A stretch of DNA of 56,422 nt, taken from contig JAAQTN010000035.1 of assembly GCA_011742915.1 (NCBI GenBank), positions 1 to 56,422 of the forward strand, given 5' to 3'. Each line of letters opens with the position of its first letter. The stretch's first letter is position 1. Shown piece after piece: positions 27,400 to 35,637 of the stretch. The translations under genes and the position numbers were made by a program. The notes below the pieces were generated by a model that was not told the DNA's origin, ran no database searches, and saw only the letters and a list, made by a program, of their open reading frames with translations. The DNA comes from Billgrantia desiderata. Lineage in GTDB: Bacteria; Pseudomonadota; Gammaproteobacteria; Pseudomonadales; Halomonadaceae.

Positions 27400-29516
27400 T
27401 ATGGCTGAATCACCTGACTCAACCCTGCTACACCTCTCCCCCCAGTGGCACTAGGCTCGAGCGCGAGCAGATCTTCAGCCAGCGCAATGCAGAACCAACG
27501 AGCCAAGTCCAGCGCCTCTCCACCATCGAGCAGCTGGGCAGTGACCGCCCTGCACGACGTGCCAGCCAAGCAAGAAATCAGTTTGAACAAGGAAGCCAGC
27601 TCCCTCTCAACCTCTTCAGTAACAGCAGAGCCCTGCAATGCCCCATCCTCAAATGTCATTTCCAGGCCGTGACGTAGCTGGCGAGCACAGCACCAAAGCT
27701 GTTGACGCCACGGCTTGGTCCGTAAGGCCAACGAGCAATAGCCATTCGTTCCCGAACCTGGCTGCCGTGTTTGGTCCAAGCGCCTATTGAGGAACTCTAC
27801 TAATATGCTGACACGCTCTTCTTCGCTCTCTTCCTGCATGACCTTCAGCACCCCCTTGGAGAAGATGTCATCCAGAACTGCGAGTTTGAGGTAGTCCGGG
27901 TGAATCGCGAATATCCACTCAAATGGGTACGGCTTTGCCAGTGCACTCCACCTGCCATGGATCCAGCCCGCCTCCACGCTTTCCAGGGGGGGATACAAGG
28001 CGGATATCTCCTTAACCCCGTGCCAGCGGGCTGGCACGGGTGTAACGAGGTCTGAGCGAGAGGCTTGGATTGCTTGCATACGCTGTTCAATAGCCGTCTG
28101 ATGCGCCTGCCCTCGTTGCGCAATGGTGCGTAACGAGGACACTTCCCTTTGCAGGAGGCTATCGCGTTGGCGAATGAGCGTTTGCCGGCGTTCCTCTTTC
28201 TCCTTATTCTGCTGTTTCTCTTCCTGCTCCTTTCGGGCCTGCCATATCGCTTCTAGCGCGGCTTGTTCTTCTTCCCTAGCTTTCTCATTTGCTGCTGCGT
28301 TTTCTCTCGCCAGCCGTTCCCGCTCGGGCTGCTGTAGTCTGTAGCGTTCAGCCCCTATCCACTCAGGCTCACGATACCAACGGTCCTGGTGTGATCGATT
28401 TCCCGCAAGAAACGCGTCAAGCCGGTTATCAGGCCATTCCGACTGTTTGCCTTGGAGCAACGACGAAATGTCGAGGATGCAGAAAGGCGCTTCCTTCCCG
28501 AACAGCCTTCTCAGATGAAATGGTTCCCTTCTTGTAGGGTCACGCAGATCCCAGGCGATGATGAAGCGCTCTGTTGTTCCGGTAGGATTCTTCCAAGTAG
28601 CCCATAACATCCATTCCTCGGGCCCCTGCGTAAAACGCAAATATTCGCCGATATCTAGTGGCAGCTGAAGAAAGGGAAACTCGGGATCGGGCTTGGTCCT
28701 GGGTAAGTTGATGGCAACACCAGCCATAAGGCGCTGTTTCAGGACTCGATAGACTGCGCTCAAGCGCTGCTTGAAAGCCTCCTTGGCCTGTTGTTTTCGG
28801 CCCTCGACCTCTCTTGCAGCCAGCTCGGCTTCACGGACGCGCAGCCTTGCCGGCTCGATGCTTTGCTCCAAGGCCTCACGTCGAGCCGCCTCACGCCGAT
28901 GAAAGATCCAATGCGCCCGCTGTGGGTCTGCAAGAGCGCGAGCGATCTCGTCTGGCGATGCCATACGGTTGAGCGTCGACAGGTCGATTTCCACCGTTGA
29001 CACCTCCTGGCGACGGATCTCCTCACGCTTAACGTCATCGACTTCGTGTGTCACACGAATCTCAATGAAAAGCTCTGTATCTCTCAGGATACCTATGACA
29101 TCAGGCCGAATTCTCTCCCGTGCCTGCTCGACCAAAACGCTATCGAACTCCGCAAATGTACCTTCCTTGACCAAGGTATCGGTCCCGCACAAACCCTGAT
29201 CCCAGGCCTGCTTTGAATGTACCGGACCCACACTGATAGTCAGAGGAGGCAATCTCAGCCGCTTCGCCGCAGCAATCAACTCCTTCGCTTTGAGGTGCAG
29301 TCCAGTCTCAGCCGCAGAATCACAGCTGTTGTGGGCATTATGAGAGAAGTGGTGCCGTTTCTTGTCACCCAAATTCGCACGCAAATCGCCACCACAAGAA
29401 GGACATACACATTTGCACCCAAGCCCCCGCTCAGCGGTCTTGATCTCGCTGATGTGTAAAAGCTCGTTCCCACGTAGCCCATAGGGGACTTTTAGCTTGT
29501 CGGCGTTGGCTGTCAT
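27399..29516 (-). CDS. CoiA-like competence/nuclease family protein
   Basis: This 705-residue protein has a CoiA-type N-terminus: a Cys cluster at 34-41 (CKCVCPSC), then the KRHHFSH segment near 53-59. The helix ETGLHLKAKELI (about 70-81) carries the Glu/His/Lys pattern of the family. A PD-(D/E)XK-like core follows, with Asp139 in RPDV and Glu152 in FIEIRVTHE, where Arg replaces the usual Lys/Gln. Long charged coiled-coil stretches lie near 220-270 and 400-480. CoiA proteins process incoming single-stranded DNA in competent bacteria; related long proteins occur on genomic islands. It is transcribed toward the DrmD-like gene but separated by 270 bp and bracketed by 33-bp repeats, so it looks like an independent cassette. 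Confidence 0.75.
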   Translation of the reverse strand: MTANADKLKVPYGLRGNELLHISEIKTAERGLGCKCVCPSCGGDLRANLGDKKRHHFSHNAHNSCDSAAETGLHLKAKELIAAAKRLRLPPLTISVGPVHSKQAWDQGLCGTDTLVKEGTFAEFDSVLVEQARERIRPDVIGILRDTELFIEIRVTHEVDDVKREEIRRQEVSTVEIDLSTLNRMASPDEIARALADPQRAHWIFHRREAARREALEQSIEPARLRVREAELAAREVEGRKQQAKEAFKQRLSAVYRVLKQRLMAGVAINLPRTKPDPEFPFLQLPLDIGEYLRFTQGPEEWMLWATWKNPTGTTERFIIAWDLRDPTRREPFHLRRLFGKEAPFCILDISSLLQGKQSEWPDNRLDAFLAGNRSHQDRWYREPEWIGAERYRLQQPERERLARENAAANEKAREEEQAALEAIWQARKEQEEKQQNKEKEERRQTLIRQRDSLLQREVSSLRTIAQRGQAHQTAIEQRMQAIQASRSDLVTPVPARWHGVKEISALYPPLESVEAGWIHGRWSALAKPYPFEWIFAIHPDYLKLAVLDDIFSKGVLKVMQEESEEERVSILVEFLNRRLDQTRQPGSGTNGYCSLALRTKPWRQQLWCCARQLRHGLEMTFEDGALQGSAVTEEVERELASLFKLISCLAGTSCRAVTAQLLDGGEALDLARWFCIALAEDLLALEPSATGGRGVAGLSQVIQP

Positions 29517-29893
29517 GTTACGAAGCTGCTTGTGGTGTTACTTAGCATTTTATTGCATCGGTTTGATTGCATTAGCGATCATTTCCATCACCACGTTGGC
29601 ATCTGTTCAGTAGTCTTATGCATAACGCTTGATCCATTGTTATCGATGATGGCCGGATCGCCCAGCCGCGGCAACCTCGGAGCCAGCATGGCCCCGCTCG
29701 GTCGCCTGCTTGACGGGTCACGAGACCTGCGGGTGATTCAGGATAAGTCCTGAAGGCACTATCCAAATCTGAGGGAATTCAGAGCAGCACCTTTGCTGCT
29801 GTCCAGAGTGAAAAGGGCCAGATAGGAATCACCATCCCGATTTCATTGCTCATATTTAGCTTCCACAGCGGTACCGTTAGTTATGAGAGGTCT

Positions 29894-29926
29894 AGCATAG
29901 TGTGGTGATGCGACAACTCATGTCGC
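29894..29926. repeat. 33-bp direct repeat, copy 2
   Basis: AGCATAG, seven bases, then the identical 19-mer ATGCGACAACTCATGTCGC (29908-29926) with palindromic core GCGACA/TGTCGC. Same orientation as copy 1, 2.5 kb away on the other side of the CoiA-like gene. Confidence 0.85.
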
Positions 29927-30021
29927 AATAAGCTATTGAGTTTCGCTCTACAGGCCAGACTACAGACGCTCAAAAGCTTCACCACCTGCGTGGCTCACCA
30001 ACATGTGGTTGTGTCCCATTG

Positions 30022-30043
30022 ATGCCCCCTTTAACGGGGGCAT
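30022..30043. terminator. hairpin near the tRNA-side island edge
   Basis: ATGCCCCC (30022-30029) and GGGGGCAT (30036-30043) form a perfect 8-bp stem with a 6-base loop. It lies downstream of the minus-strand tRNA and could stop its transcript. There is no T-run, so it could instead be a recombination-associated palindrome. Confidence 0.35.
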
Positions 30044-30142
30044 GTCAAGAATCTTTCTGACATGTCATGAAACGTCGCCCAACGCATGAAGCCCATGGTG
30101 ACGGGGTTTTGACATGCTCTGTAATGAAACGGGAAGGGAGTT

Positions 30143-30219
<77 letters not shown>

Positions 30220-30363
30220 TGCATTGCGCCGCCGTATGATAGCGAAAGCTGGTGGGCGTGGCCAGAGCCTGGGCGGCGGCAAATTCGCGCCGCTGCGTCG
30301 GGCACTTCCCGGCGTTTGGCGTGTCTTCTGGGTGAGCCTTTCGCTCCTGGAGACGCACCGCTC

Positions 30364-30957
30364 ATGAAACGCCTTTTCGCTTCTTTCTCGCTGTTGCCGC
30401 TGGGCGCCACCGCCCTGCTGTTTGCCCTGCCACTTTCCGCCTGGGAGCTCGACCCGGAGCGTTCGCGGGTGTCGGCCACCGTGATGCAGATCGCCCCCGA
30501 CGGCCCCATTCCCCGCCAGCACGAGGTGCGCAGGCTGAGCGGCAGTGCCAGTACGAACGGCACCCTGGAGCTGCCGCTGCGGCTCAACCAGAGCGACGTG
30601 GTGGAGCGGCTGGGGCCGCTGCCGCCGTGGCTCTCCGGCCTGACCGAGCGGCCCATGGCCACCCTGACCACCCAGTTTCCGCCCGAGCGGCTGGAGCGGC
30701 TCGAGGTGGGTGAGTCGCTGGTGGAAACCCTGACGATGACGGTACGTTCAGGAAACAACGTACGCCAGGAGTCGCTGCCGGTACGCTTCACCAAGAAAAG
30801 CAGTGCCGAGGTGCAGGTGACCAACGCCGAGCGGGTGGCGCTGGATGGCCAGGCGCTGATGGCGGACCCCACTCTGCGCTCGGTGATGCTGCTGCTCGGT
30901 TACGAGCAGATCGGCGATGAGGTGCCGGTCAGGCTCGATGCCCTGCTGGTGAGGTAA
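30364..30957 (+). CDS. YceI-like secreted protein
   Basis: This 197-residue protein from the ATG at 30364 has a clear signal peptide (about 1-26, cleavage likely after LPLSA). The mature domain resembles the YceI lipocalin-like beta-barrel (WELDPERSRVSATVMQIA, LRLNQSDVVERLG, and a C-terminal YEQIGDEVPVRLDALLVR). YceI proteins are periplasmic and bind isoprenoid-type lipids. Sequence identity to canonical YceI appears modest. It is the first gene beyond the tRNA and is followed by a Na+/solute symporter in the same direction, with a strong hairpin in between, so probably transcribed separately. Confidence 0.65.
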   Translation: MKRLFASFSLLPLGATALLFALPLSAWELDPERSRVSATVMQIAPDGPIPRQHEVRRLSGSASTNGTLELPLRLNQSDVVERLGPLPPWLSGLTERPMATLTTQFPPERLERLEVGESLVETLTMTVRSGNNVRQESLPVRFTKKSSAEVQVTNAERVALDGQALMADPTLRSVMLLLGYEQIGDEVPVRLDALLVR

Positions 30958-31039
30958 CGAGCATCGGCGGCTGCGTTGTCGCCCAGCCACCTCTGAACTA
31001 GATTTGTACTGGACTAGGATTTGTTAAGCAGTCAAACGT

Positions 31040-31078
31040 CGAAACGGCTCGACCGGGAGGGTCATCGGAGCCGTTTCG
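31040..31078 (+). terminator. large hairpin between the YceI-like gene and the symporter
   Basis: CGAAACGGCTC (31040-31050) pairs perfectly with GAGCCGTTTCG (31068-31078). An inner GACC (31051-31054) pairs with GGTC (31060-31063), leaving a 4-base bulge, so nearly 15 bp of stem. No T-run follows; it may end the YceI-like message or act in the symporter leader, 30 bp before that start. Confidence 0.5.
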
Positions 31079-31108
31079 ATCCTGAACCATGGGCAGAGGA
31101 GGGAGACC

Positions 31109-32692
31109 GTGCCCGAGTTCGAGCTGGCGACGATCGATCTGGTGATCGTGGGCCTGTACGTGAGCATGATCCTTGCCATCGGCTTTTGGGTAGGCCGTAA
31201 GAGCAAGGATTCCGAGAGCTATTTTCTCGCCGGTCGCGGCATGATCTGGCCGCTGGTGGGCTTCAGCCTGGTCTCCGCCAACCTCTCCGGCACTTCCTAC
31301 ATCGGCCTGGCCGGGGCCGGCTACGAAGACGGCATCGCCGTGTGGAACTACGAGTGGATGGCCACGCTGGTGCTGGTGTTCTTTGCGCTCTTCATCCTGC
31401 CGTTCTACCTGCGCTCCCGCGTCAGTACCATGCCGGAGTTTCTGGCTTGCCGCTACGACAAGCGCTCGCGCTATGCCTTCTCCATCTTTTCGGTGTTCAC
31501 CGCGCTGTTCATCGACAGTGCCGGCGCGCTGTTCGCCGGCGGTATCGTGCTGAAGCTGCTGTTTCCCGAGGTTCCGCTGGGCCTGCTGATCACCGCCATG
31601 GCGCTGCTCGGCGGTATCTACGTCATCCTGGGCGGCCTGCGCGCGGTGATGATCACCGATACCATTCAGGCCGTGCTGCTGTACGTGGCGGGCGCGGTGA
31701 TCTTCTTCATGCTGTTTCGCGAACTGGGCTCCTGGGGCGCCGTTCGGGAAGCGGCGCCGGAAGATGGCTTCACGGTGTTCAAGCCGGCGGACGACGACTT
31801 CCTGCCCTGGCCCGGGGTACTCACCGGGGTGCTGTGGTTGGGTTTCTACTACTGGACGACGAACCACATCGTCATGCAGAAGGTGCTCTCGGCCAAGAGC
31901 ATCGACCATGGCCGCTGGGGCGTGCTGATGGCCGGCTTTCTCCAGTTGCCGCTGCTGTTCCTGCTGATTCTGCCCGGCACCATGGGGCGGGCGCTCTACC
32001 CTGACCTGCCCGACTCGGATCTGATCTGGCCGATGCTGGCCTTCGACTTCCTGCCCATCGGCATCCGCGGCCTGGTGCTGGCAGCGCTGGTGGCGGCGCT
32101 GATGTCGACCCTCGATTCGGTGCTCAACGGCGCCTCTTCGCTGGTGGTAAACGACTTCGTCAAGACCCACGGCAAGCAGCGCAGTGAAAAGCAGATCCTG
32201 CTGATCAGCCGGTCCATGGTGGGTGTGTTCATGGTGGCGGCCGGCCTGTGGGCCCCGGTCATCCTGACCTTCGACGGCATCGTGGAGTACTTTCAGTCGT
32301 TCCTGGGCTACGTGACCATGCCGGTGGTGGTGATCTTCCTCGGCGGGCTGTTCTGGTACCGGGCCACGGCGACGGCCGCCTTCTGGACCCTGGTGATCGC
32401 CGCGCCGATCGGCCTCGCCGGCTTCCTTGCCGGCGAGATCTTCGAGCTGTATCAGCTGCAGTTCCTTTACGGTGCCGGGGTCATGCTGCTGCTGAGCCTT
32501 ACCCTGTTCGTCGGCATCACCCTGTTCAGCGAGCCGCCTGAGCGGGAAGCGCTCAAGGAATACGTCTGGTCCCGCGAGGCCTGGCGTGAAGAGTCGCGCG
32601 AGCTGGCCGACAAGCCGCTGTGGAAGAACTATCGCGTGCTGGCCGGCCTGCTTGCGGTGGTCACCGTGGTTTGGGTGGCCTTGTTCATCTAG
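31109..32692 (+). CDS. sodium:solute symporter (SSS family)
   Basis: This 527-residue inner-membrane protein starts at a GTG with GGAGGGA upstream. It shows about 14 hydrophobic segments and SSS-type motifs: GFWVGRKSKDSESYFLAGR near the N-terminus, SANLSGTSYIGLAGAGY in TM2, and ALMSTLDSVLNGASSLVVND in the later core, which contains the Na+-site serines. It should couple inward Na+ flow to uptake of a sugar-like or other organic solute. It resembles the vSGLT-type branch more than proline or pantothenate carriers, but the substrate cannot be fixed from sequence. It converges with the ABC exporter gene, with 11 bp between them. Confidence 0.88.
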   Translation: MPEFELATIDLVIVGLYVSMILAIGFWVGRKSKDSESYFLAGRGMIWPLVGFSLVSANLSGTSYIGLAGAGYEDGIAVWNYEWMATLVLVFFALFILPFYLRSRVSTMPEFLACRYDKRSRYAFSIFSVFTALFIDSAGALFAGGIVLKLLFPEVPLGLLITAMALLGGIYVILGGLRAVMITDTIQAVLLYVAGAVIFFMLFRELGSWGAVREAAPEDGFTVFKPADDDFLPWPGVLTGVLWLGFYYWTTNHIVMQKVLSAKSIDHGRWGVLMAGFLQLPLLFLLILPGTMGRALYPDLPDSDLIWPMLAFDFLPIGIRGLVLAALVAALMSTLDSVLNGASSLVVNDFVKTHGKQRSEKQILLISRSMVGVFMVAAGLWAPVILTFDGIVEYFQSFLGYVTMPVVVIFLGGLFWYRATATAAFWTLVIAAPIGLAGFLAGEIFELYQLQFLYGAGVMLLLSLTLFVGITLFSEPPEREALKEYVWSREAWREESRELADKPLWKNYRVLAGLLAVVTVVWVALFI

Positions 32693-32707
32693 CGACACTG
32701 CCGCTAG
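32689..32707. terminator. small hairpin overlapping two convergent stop codons
   Basis: CTAGCG (32689-32694) and CGCTAG (32702-32707) form a 6-bp stem with a 7-base loop. The two arms contain the TAG stops of the plus-strand symporter and the minus-strand ABC exporter. It could act as a compact bidirectional end signal, but lacks a T-run. Confidence 0.35.
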
Positions 32708-34515
32708 GCAGAGCCCAGCACCTCGCTCTCCTCCAGCGCCCCGGTCTGCACCCGCCACTGCGCGGCGTAGCGACCGCCGCGCTGGAGCAGCTCGGCATGG
32801 CTGCCCTGCTCCACCACCCGCCCGCCGTCGACGACCACGATCTCGTCGGCGTGAACGATGGTGGAGAGCCGGTGGGCGATCATGATCACGGTGCGGCCGT
32901 GGCCGATCTTGGCCAGCGAGCGCTGGATAGCCGCCTCGGTTTCGTTGTCCACCGCGCTGGTGGCTTCGTCGAGCACCAGGATCGGCGGGTCCTTGAGCAG
33001 CGCCCGGGCCAGGGAAAGCCGCTGGCGCTGGCCACCGGAGAGGCGCACGCCGCGCTCGCCCACGGCGGTATCGAGCCCTTGGGGCAGCGCCTGAATGAAC
33101 TCCCAGGCTTCGGCAGTGCGCGCCGCTTCGATCACCGCCTCTTCGCTGGCATCGGGCTTGCCGTAGGCGATGTTGTCGCGGATCGAACCCTCGAACAGAT
33201 AGACGTCCTGACTCACCAGACCGATGGCCTGGCGCAGCGAGGCAAGGCTCACCTCGTCGATCGGCTGGCCGTCGATGCGCACCTCGCCGGCCGAGGGGTC
33301 GTAGAAGCGCAGCAGCAGCTTCATCAGGGTCGACTTGCCGGAGCCGGTGGCGCCCACCAGGGCCAGGGTGTTGCCGGCAGGCACGTGCAGGCTGATGCCA
33401 TCGACGCCGACACCGCTCGCTGCGTAGCGAAAGCTTACGTTATCGAAACTCACCTCGCCGCGCACCGGCTCGGCCAGCGGCTGGCCTTCGTTGTCCTTCA
33501 CCGTGATCGGCACCGCCAGCAGGTCGAGGATGCGCCGCGTGCTGGCCATGGCGCGTTCGAACAGGTCGATTACCTCGGCGAGGCCCGTGAGCGGCCACAG
33601 CAGGCGCTGGGTCAGAAACACCAGCACGCCGTAGGCGCCGACGTTGAGGTCGCCGCGCAGCGCCAGCATGCCGCCCACGGTGAAAGTGGCCAGAAAGCCG
33701 GCGAGGATCGCCATGCGGATCACCGGGATGAAGGCGGAGCTGACCCGGATGGCACGGCGGTTGGCTTCTACGTAGGCCTCACTGACCGTGCGCAGCCGCT
33801 CGGCCTCACGCGCCTCGCTGGTGAAGCTCTTGATGGTGGCGATGCCGGCCAGGTTGTTGGAGAGCCGGCTGGCGAGATCGCCCACCTTCTCGCGCACGTC
33901 GGCGTAGAGCGGGCCGGCCTTGCGCTGGAAGAAGAAGGCGCCCCAGATGATCATCGGGATCGGTGTGAAGGCGAGCAGCGCGATCAAGGGCGAGATGACG
34001 AAGAACACCGCGCCCACCGCCACCACGGTGACGCCGACCTGGATCAGCGAGTTGGCGCCGCCGTCCAGGAAGCGTTCGAGCTGGTTGACGTCGTCGTTCA
34101 TGGTCGCCACCAGTTGGCCCGAGCTCTTCGACTCGAAGTAGGCCATGTCGAGACGCTGGGCGTGCTCGTAGGTGTCCAGGCGCATGTCGGCCTGCAGCCG
34201 CTGGGCCAGGTTGCGCCACAGGATCTTGTAGAGATATTCGAAGATGGACTCGCCGGCCCAGATGAAGAAGGTGAGCACGGCGAGCACCAGGATCTGCTCC
34301 TGGGGCGTGGTGAAGCCAAGCCGGGCGACGAAGCTGCGCTCCTGGTTGACCACCACATCGATGGCCACGCCGATGAGGATCTCCGGTGCGATGTCGAAGA
34401 TCTTGTTGATCACCGAGCAGGTGGTGGCGGCAATGATGCGGCGTCGGTAACCGCGCGCATAGCGCAGCAGACGCACCAGCGCATGGAAGCTGTTGGCAGT
34501 AGCGTTGGCGGACAT
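32704..34515 (-). CDS. ABC exporter, fused membrane and ATP-binding domains
   Basis: This 603-residue half-transporter has an N-terminal type IV exporter membrane domain (about six TM helices, 1-320) and an ATP-binding domain (about 345-590). The latter has Walker A GATGSGKSTLMKLL, signature LSGGQRQRLSLARALL, Walker B ILVLDEATSAVD and an intact H-loop (IMIAHRLSTI). It would work as a homodimer in the inner membrane, like MsbA or multidrug exporters. The substrate is unknown. It is divergent from the AEC carrier gene, with about 138 bp between the starts for both promoters. Confidence 0.9.
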   Translation of the reverse strand: MSANATANSFHALVRLLRYARGYRRRIIAATTCSVINKIFDIAPEILIGVAIDVVVNQERSFVARLGFTTPQEQILVLAVLTFFIWAGESIFEYLYKILWRNLAQRLQADMRLDTYEHAQRLDMAYFESKSSGQLVATMNDDVNQLERFLDGGANSLIQVGVTVVAVGAVFFVISPLIALLAFTPIPMIIWGAFFFQRKAGPLYADVREKVGDLASRLSNNLAGIATIKSFTSEAREAERLRTVSEAYVEANRRAIRVSSAFIPVIRMAILAGFLATFTVGGMLALRGDLNVGAYGVLVFLTQRLLWPLTGLAEVIDLFERAMASTRRILDLLAVPITVKDNEGQPLAEPVRGEVSFDNVSFRYAASGVGVDGISLHVPAGNTLALVGATGSGKSTLMKLLLRFYDPSAGEVRIDGQPIDEVSLASLRQAIGLVSQDVYLFEGSIRDNIAYGKPDASEEAVIEAARTAEAWEFIQALPQGLDTAVGERGVRLSGGQRQRLSLARALLKDPPILVLDEATSAVDNETEAAIQRSLAKIGHGRTVIMIAHRLSTIVHADEIVVVDGGRVVEQGSHAELLQRGGRYAAQWRVQTGALEESEVLGSA

Positions 34516-34653
34516 GAGAGATTCCTGACGAACAAGATTCGCAGCTTAACGGTTTCTAGCCACTTGCACCAAGGCGGCAACACACGGCTGAGCTTGCATC
34601 GCCACCTCACTCTTCACGACAATACTGGGCTTTCTCACCGCCAAGGATGCTCG

Positions 34654-35529
34654 ATGCTCCCCGATCTCTTCGCCGTCATGGCTCCTATACTGGCCGGCGC
34701 CGGGCTGGGCTTCATGTGGATCCGCCTGGGGCATCCCTTTCCCGTCGACTTCGTCACCCGGCTGGTCTTCAACATCGGCACGCCGGCCCTGGTCATTGCC
34801 TCGCTCACGGGTGCCGACATCGATGCCGGTAGCTTCGGGCGCACCATGCTGGCCGCCGCCCTGGTCATGACGCTGATGGGTGGCGCCACCTTCGTCATGG
34901 CGCGTCTGCTGAAGCAGGATTGGCGTGTATTGCTGGCACCGATGATGTACCCCAATACCGGCAACATGGGCCTGCCGGTGGTGCTCTACGCCTTCGGCAG
35001 CGCGGGCTTCGCTTTCGGCATCACGGTGATGGTCACGGTCTCGCTGTTCCAGTTCACCATCGGCGCCATCTTCGCCAGTGCCGACAATCCTTTGAAGACT
35101 CTGCTCAGGACGCCTACGGTTTACGCTATCCTGATAGCACTGCTCCTGCTGCTGACGGATACCGGGCTGCCGCTGTGGCTGGCCAACAGCGTCGATCTGA
35201 TCTCGGGTTTCACGGTGCCGCTGATGCTGATCACGCTGGGGGTGTCACTGGCCAGCATCAAGGTGAAGAACCTGAAGACGGGCATCGGTTTCAGCCTGCT
35301 GCGCATCCCCATCGCCGCACTGTTGGCCTGGGGCATCGGCACGCTGCTGAACCTGCCGCCGCTGGCACTCAGCATTCTGATACTGCAGATGTGCATGCCG
35401 GTGGCGGTGTTCAACTACCTGTTCGCTCAGCGCGCCAAGCGGGAACCGGAATACGTCGCCAGCCTGGTGTTCTGCTCGACATTGCTGGCGCTGTTCTACT
35501 TGCCCATTCTGCTGGCTATCCTGATGTAG
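34654..35529 (+). CDS. AEC family transporter
   Basis: This 291-residue protein from the ATG at 34654 has about ten membrane helices and the AEC (auxin efflux carrier) pattern: FNIGTPALVIASLTGA, MMYPNTGNMGLPVVLYAFG with the Asn-Gly core motif, LMLITLGVSLAS, and a C-terminal MCMPVAVFNYLFAQRAK. Bacterial AEC proteins move malonate, malate or similar organic acids or amino-acid-related compounds. No substrate can be assigned here. It stands alone between the divergent ABC exporter and the sugar dehydrogenase gene, ending just before a GGGGTG/CACCCC hairpin. Confidence 0.9.
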   Translation: MLPDLFAVMAPILAGAGLGFMWIRLGHPFPVDFVTRLVFNIGTPALVIASLTGADIDAGSFGRTMLAAALVMTLMGGATFVMARLLKQDWRVLLAPMMYPNTGNMGLPVVLYAFGSAGFAFGITVMVTVSLFQFTIGAIFASADNPLKTLLRTPTVYAILIALLLLLTDTGLPLWLANSVDLISGFTVPLMLITLGVSLASIKVKNLKTGIGFSLLRIPIAALLAWGIGTLLNLPPLALSILILQMCMPVAVFNYLFAQRAKREPEYVASLVFCSTLLALFYLPILLAILM

Positions 35530-35546
35530 CCGGCAAGCGGGACCGA

Positions 35547-35565
35547 GGGGTGAAGGGAACACCCC
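35547..35565 (+). terminator. hairpin after the AEC gene
   Basis: GGGGTG (35547-35552) pairs with CACCCC (35560-35565) across a 7-base loop, 18 bp after the AEC stop. No T-run is present. Confidence 0.4.
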
Positions 35566-35637
35566 GGCTGCACCACAGTCTCTATCCTTTGGGGTGGCAA
35601 GAGAAAGGGGCGGCAAAGAAATGCAAGGGAGGAAGTC

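Larger units (their letters stand above)
29517..30142. other. non-coding island edge between the CoiA-like gene and the tRNA
   Basis: No convincing gene lies here. It contains the second 33-bp repeat (29894-29926), a perfect 7-bp hairpin AGCAGCA/TGCTGCT with a 4-base loop (29783-29800), an 8-bp hairpin (30022-30043), and several TGACATG-type words (including TGACATGTCA near 30058 and another TGACATG near 30109). This pattern suits the end of an integrated element, but no recombinase gene is visible. Confidence 0.5.

Noticed and set aside
1..30142. BREX, Dnd or a classical type I restriction system
   Set aside because: No BrxC/BrxL/PglZ, Dnd sulfur-transfer, HsdS or HsdR-type proteins are present; the methyltransferase is PglX-like but its partners are DrmD- and DruE-like.
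30998..32758. A 586-codon minus-strand frame opposite the symporter
   Set aside because: His/Gln/Arg/Gly-rich antisense translation; the plus strand has clear SSS motifs and a ribosome-binding site.
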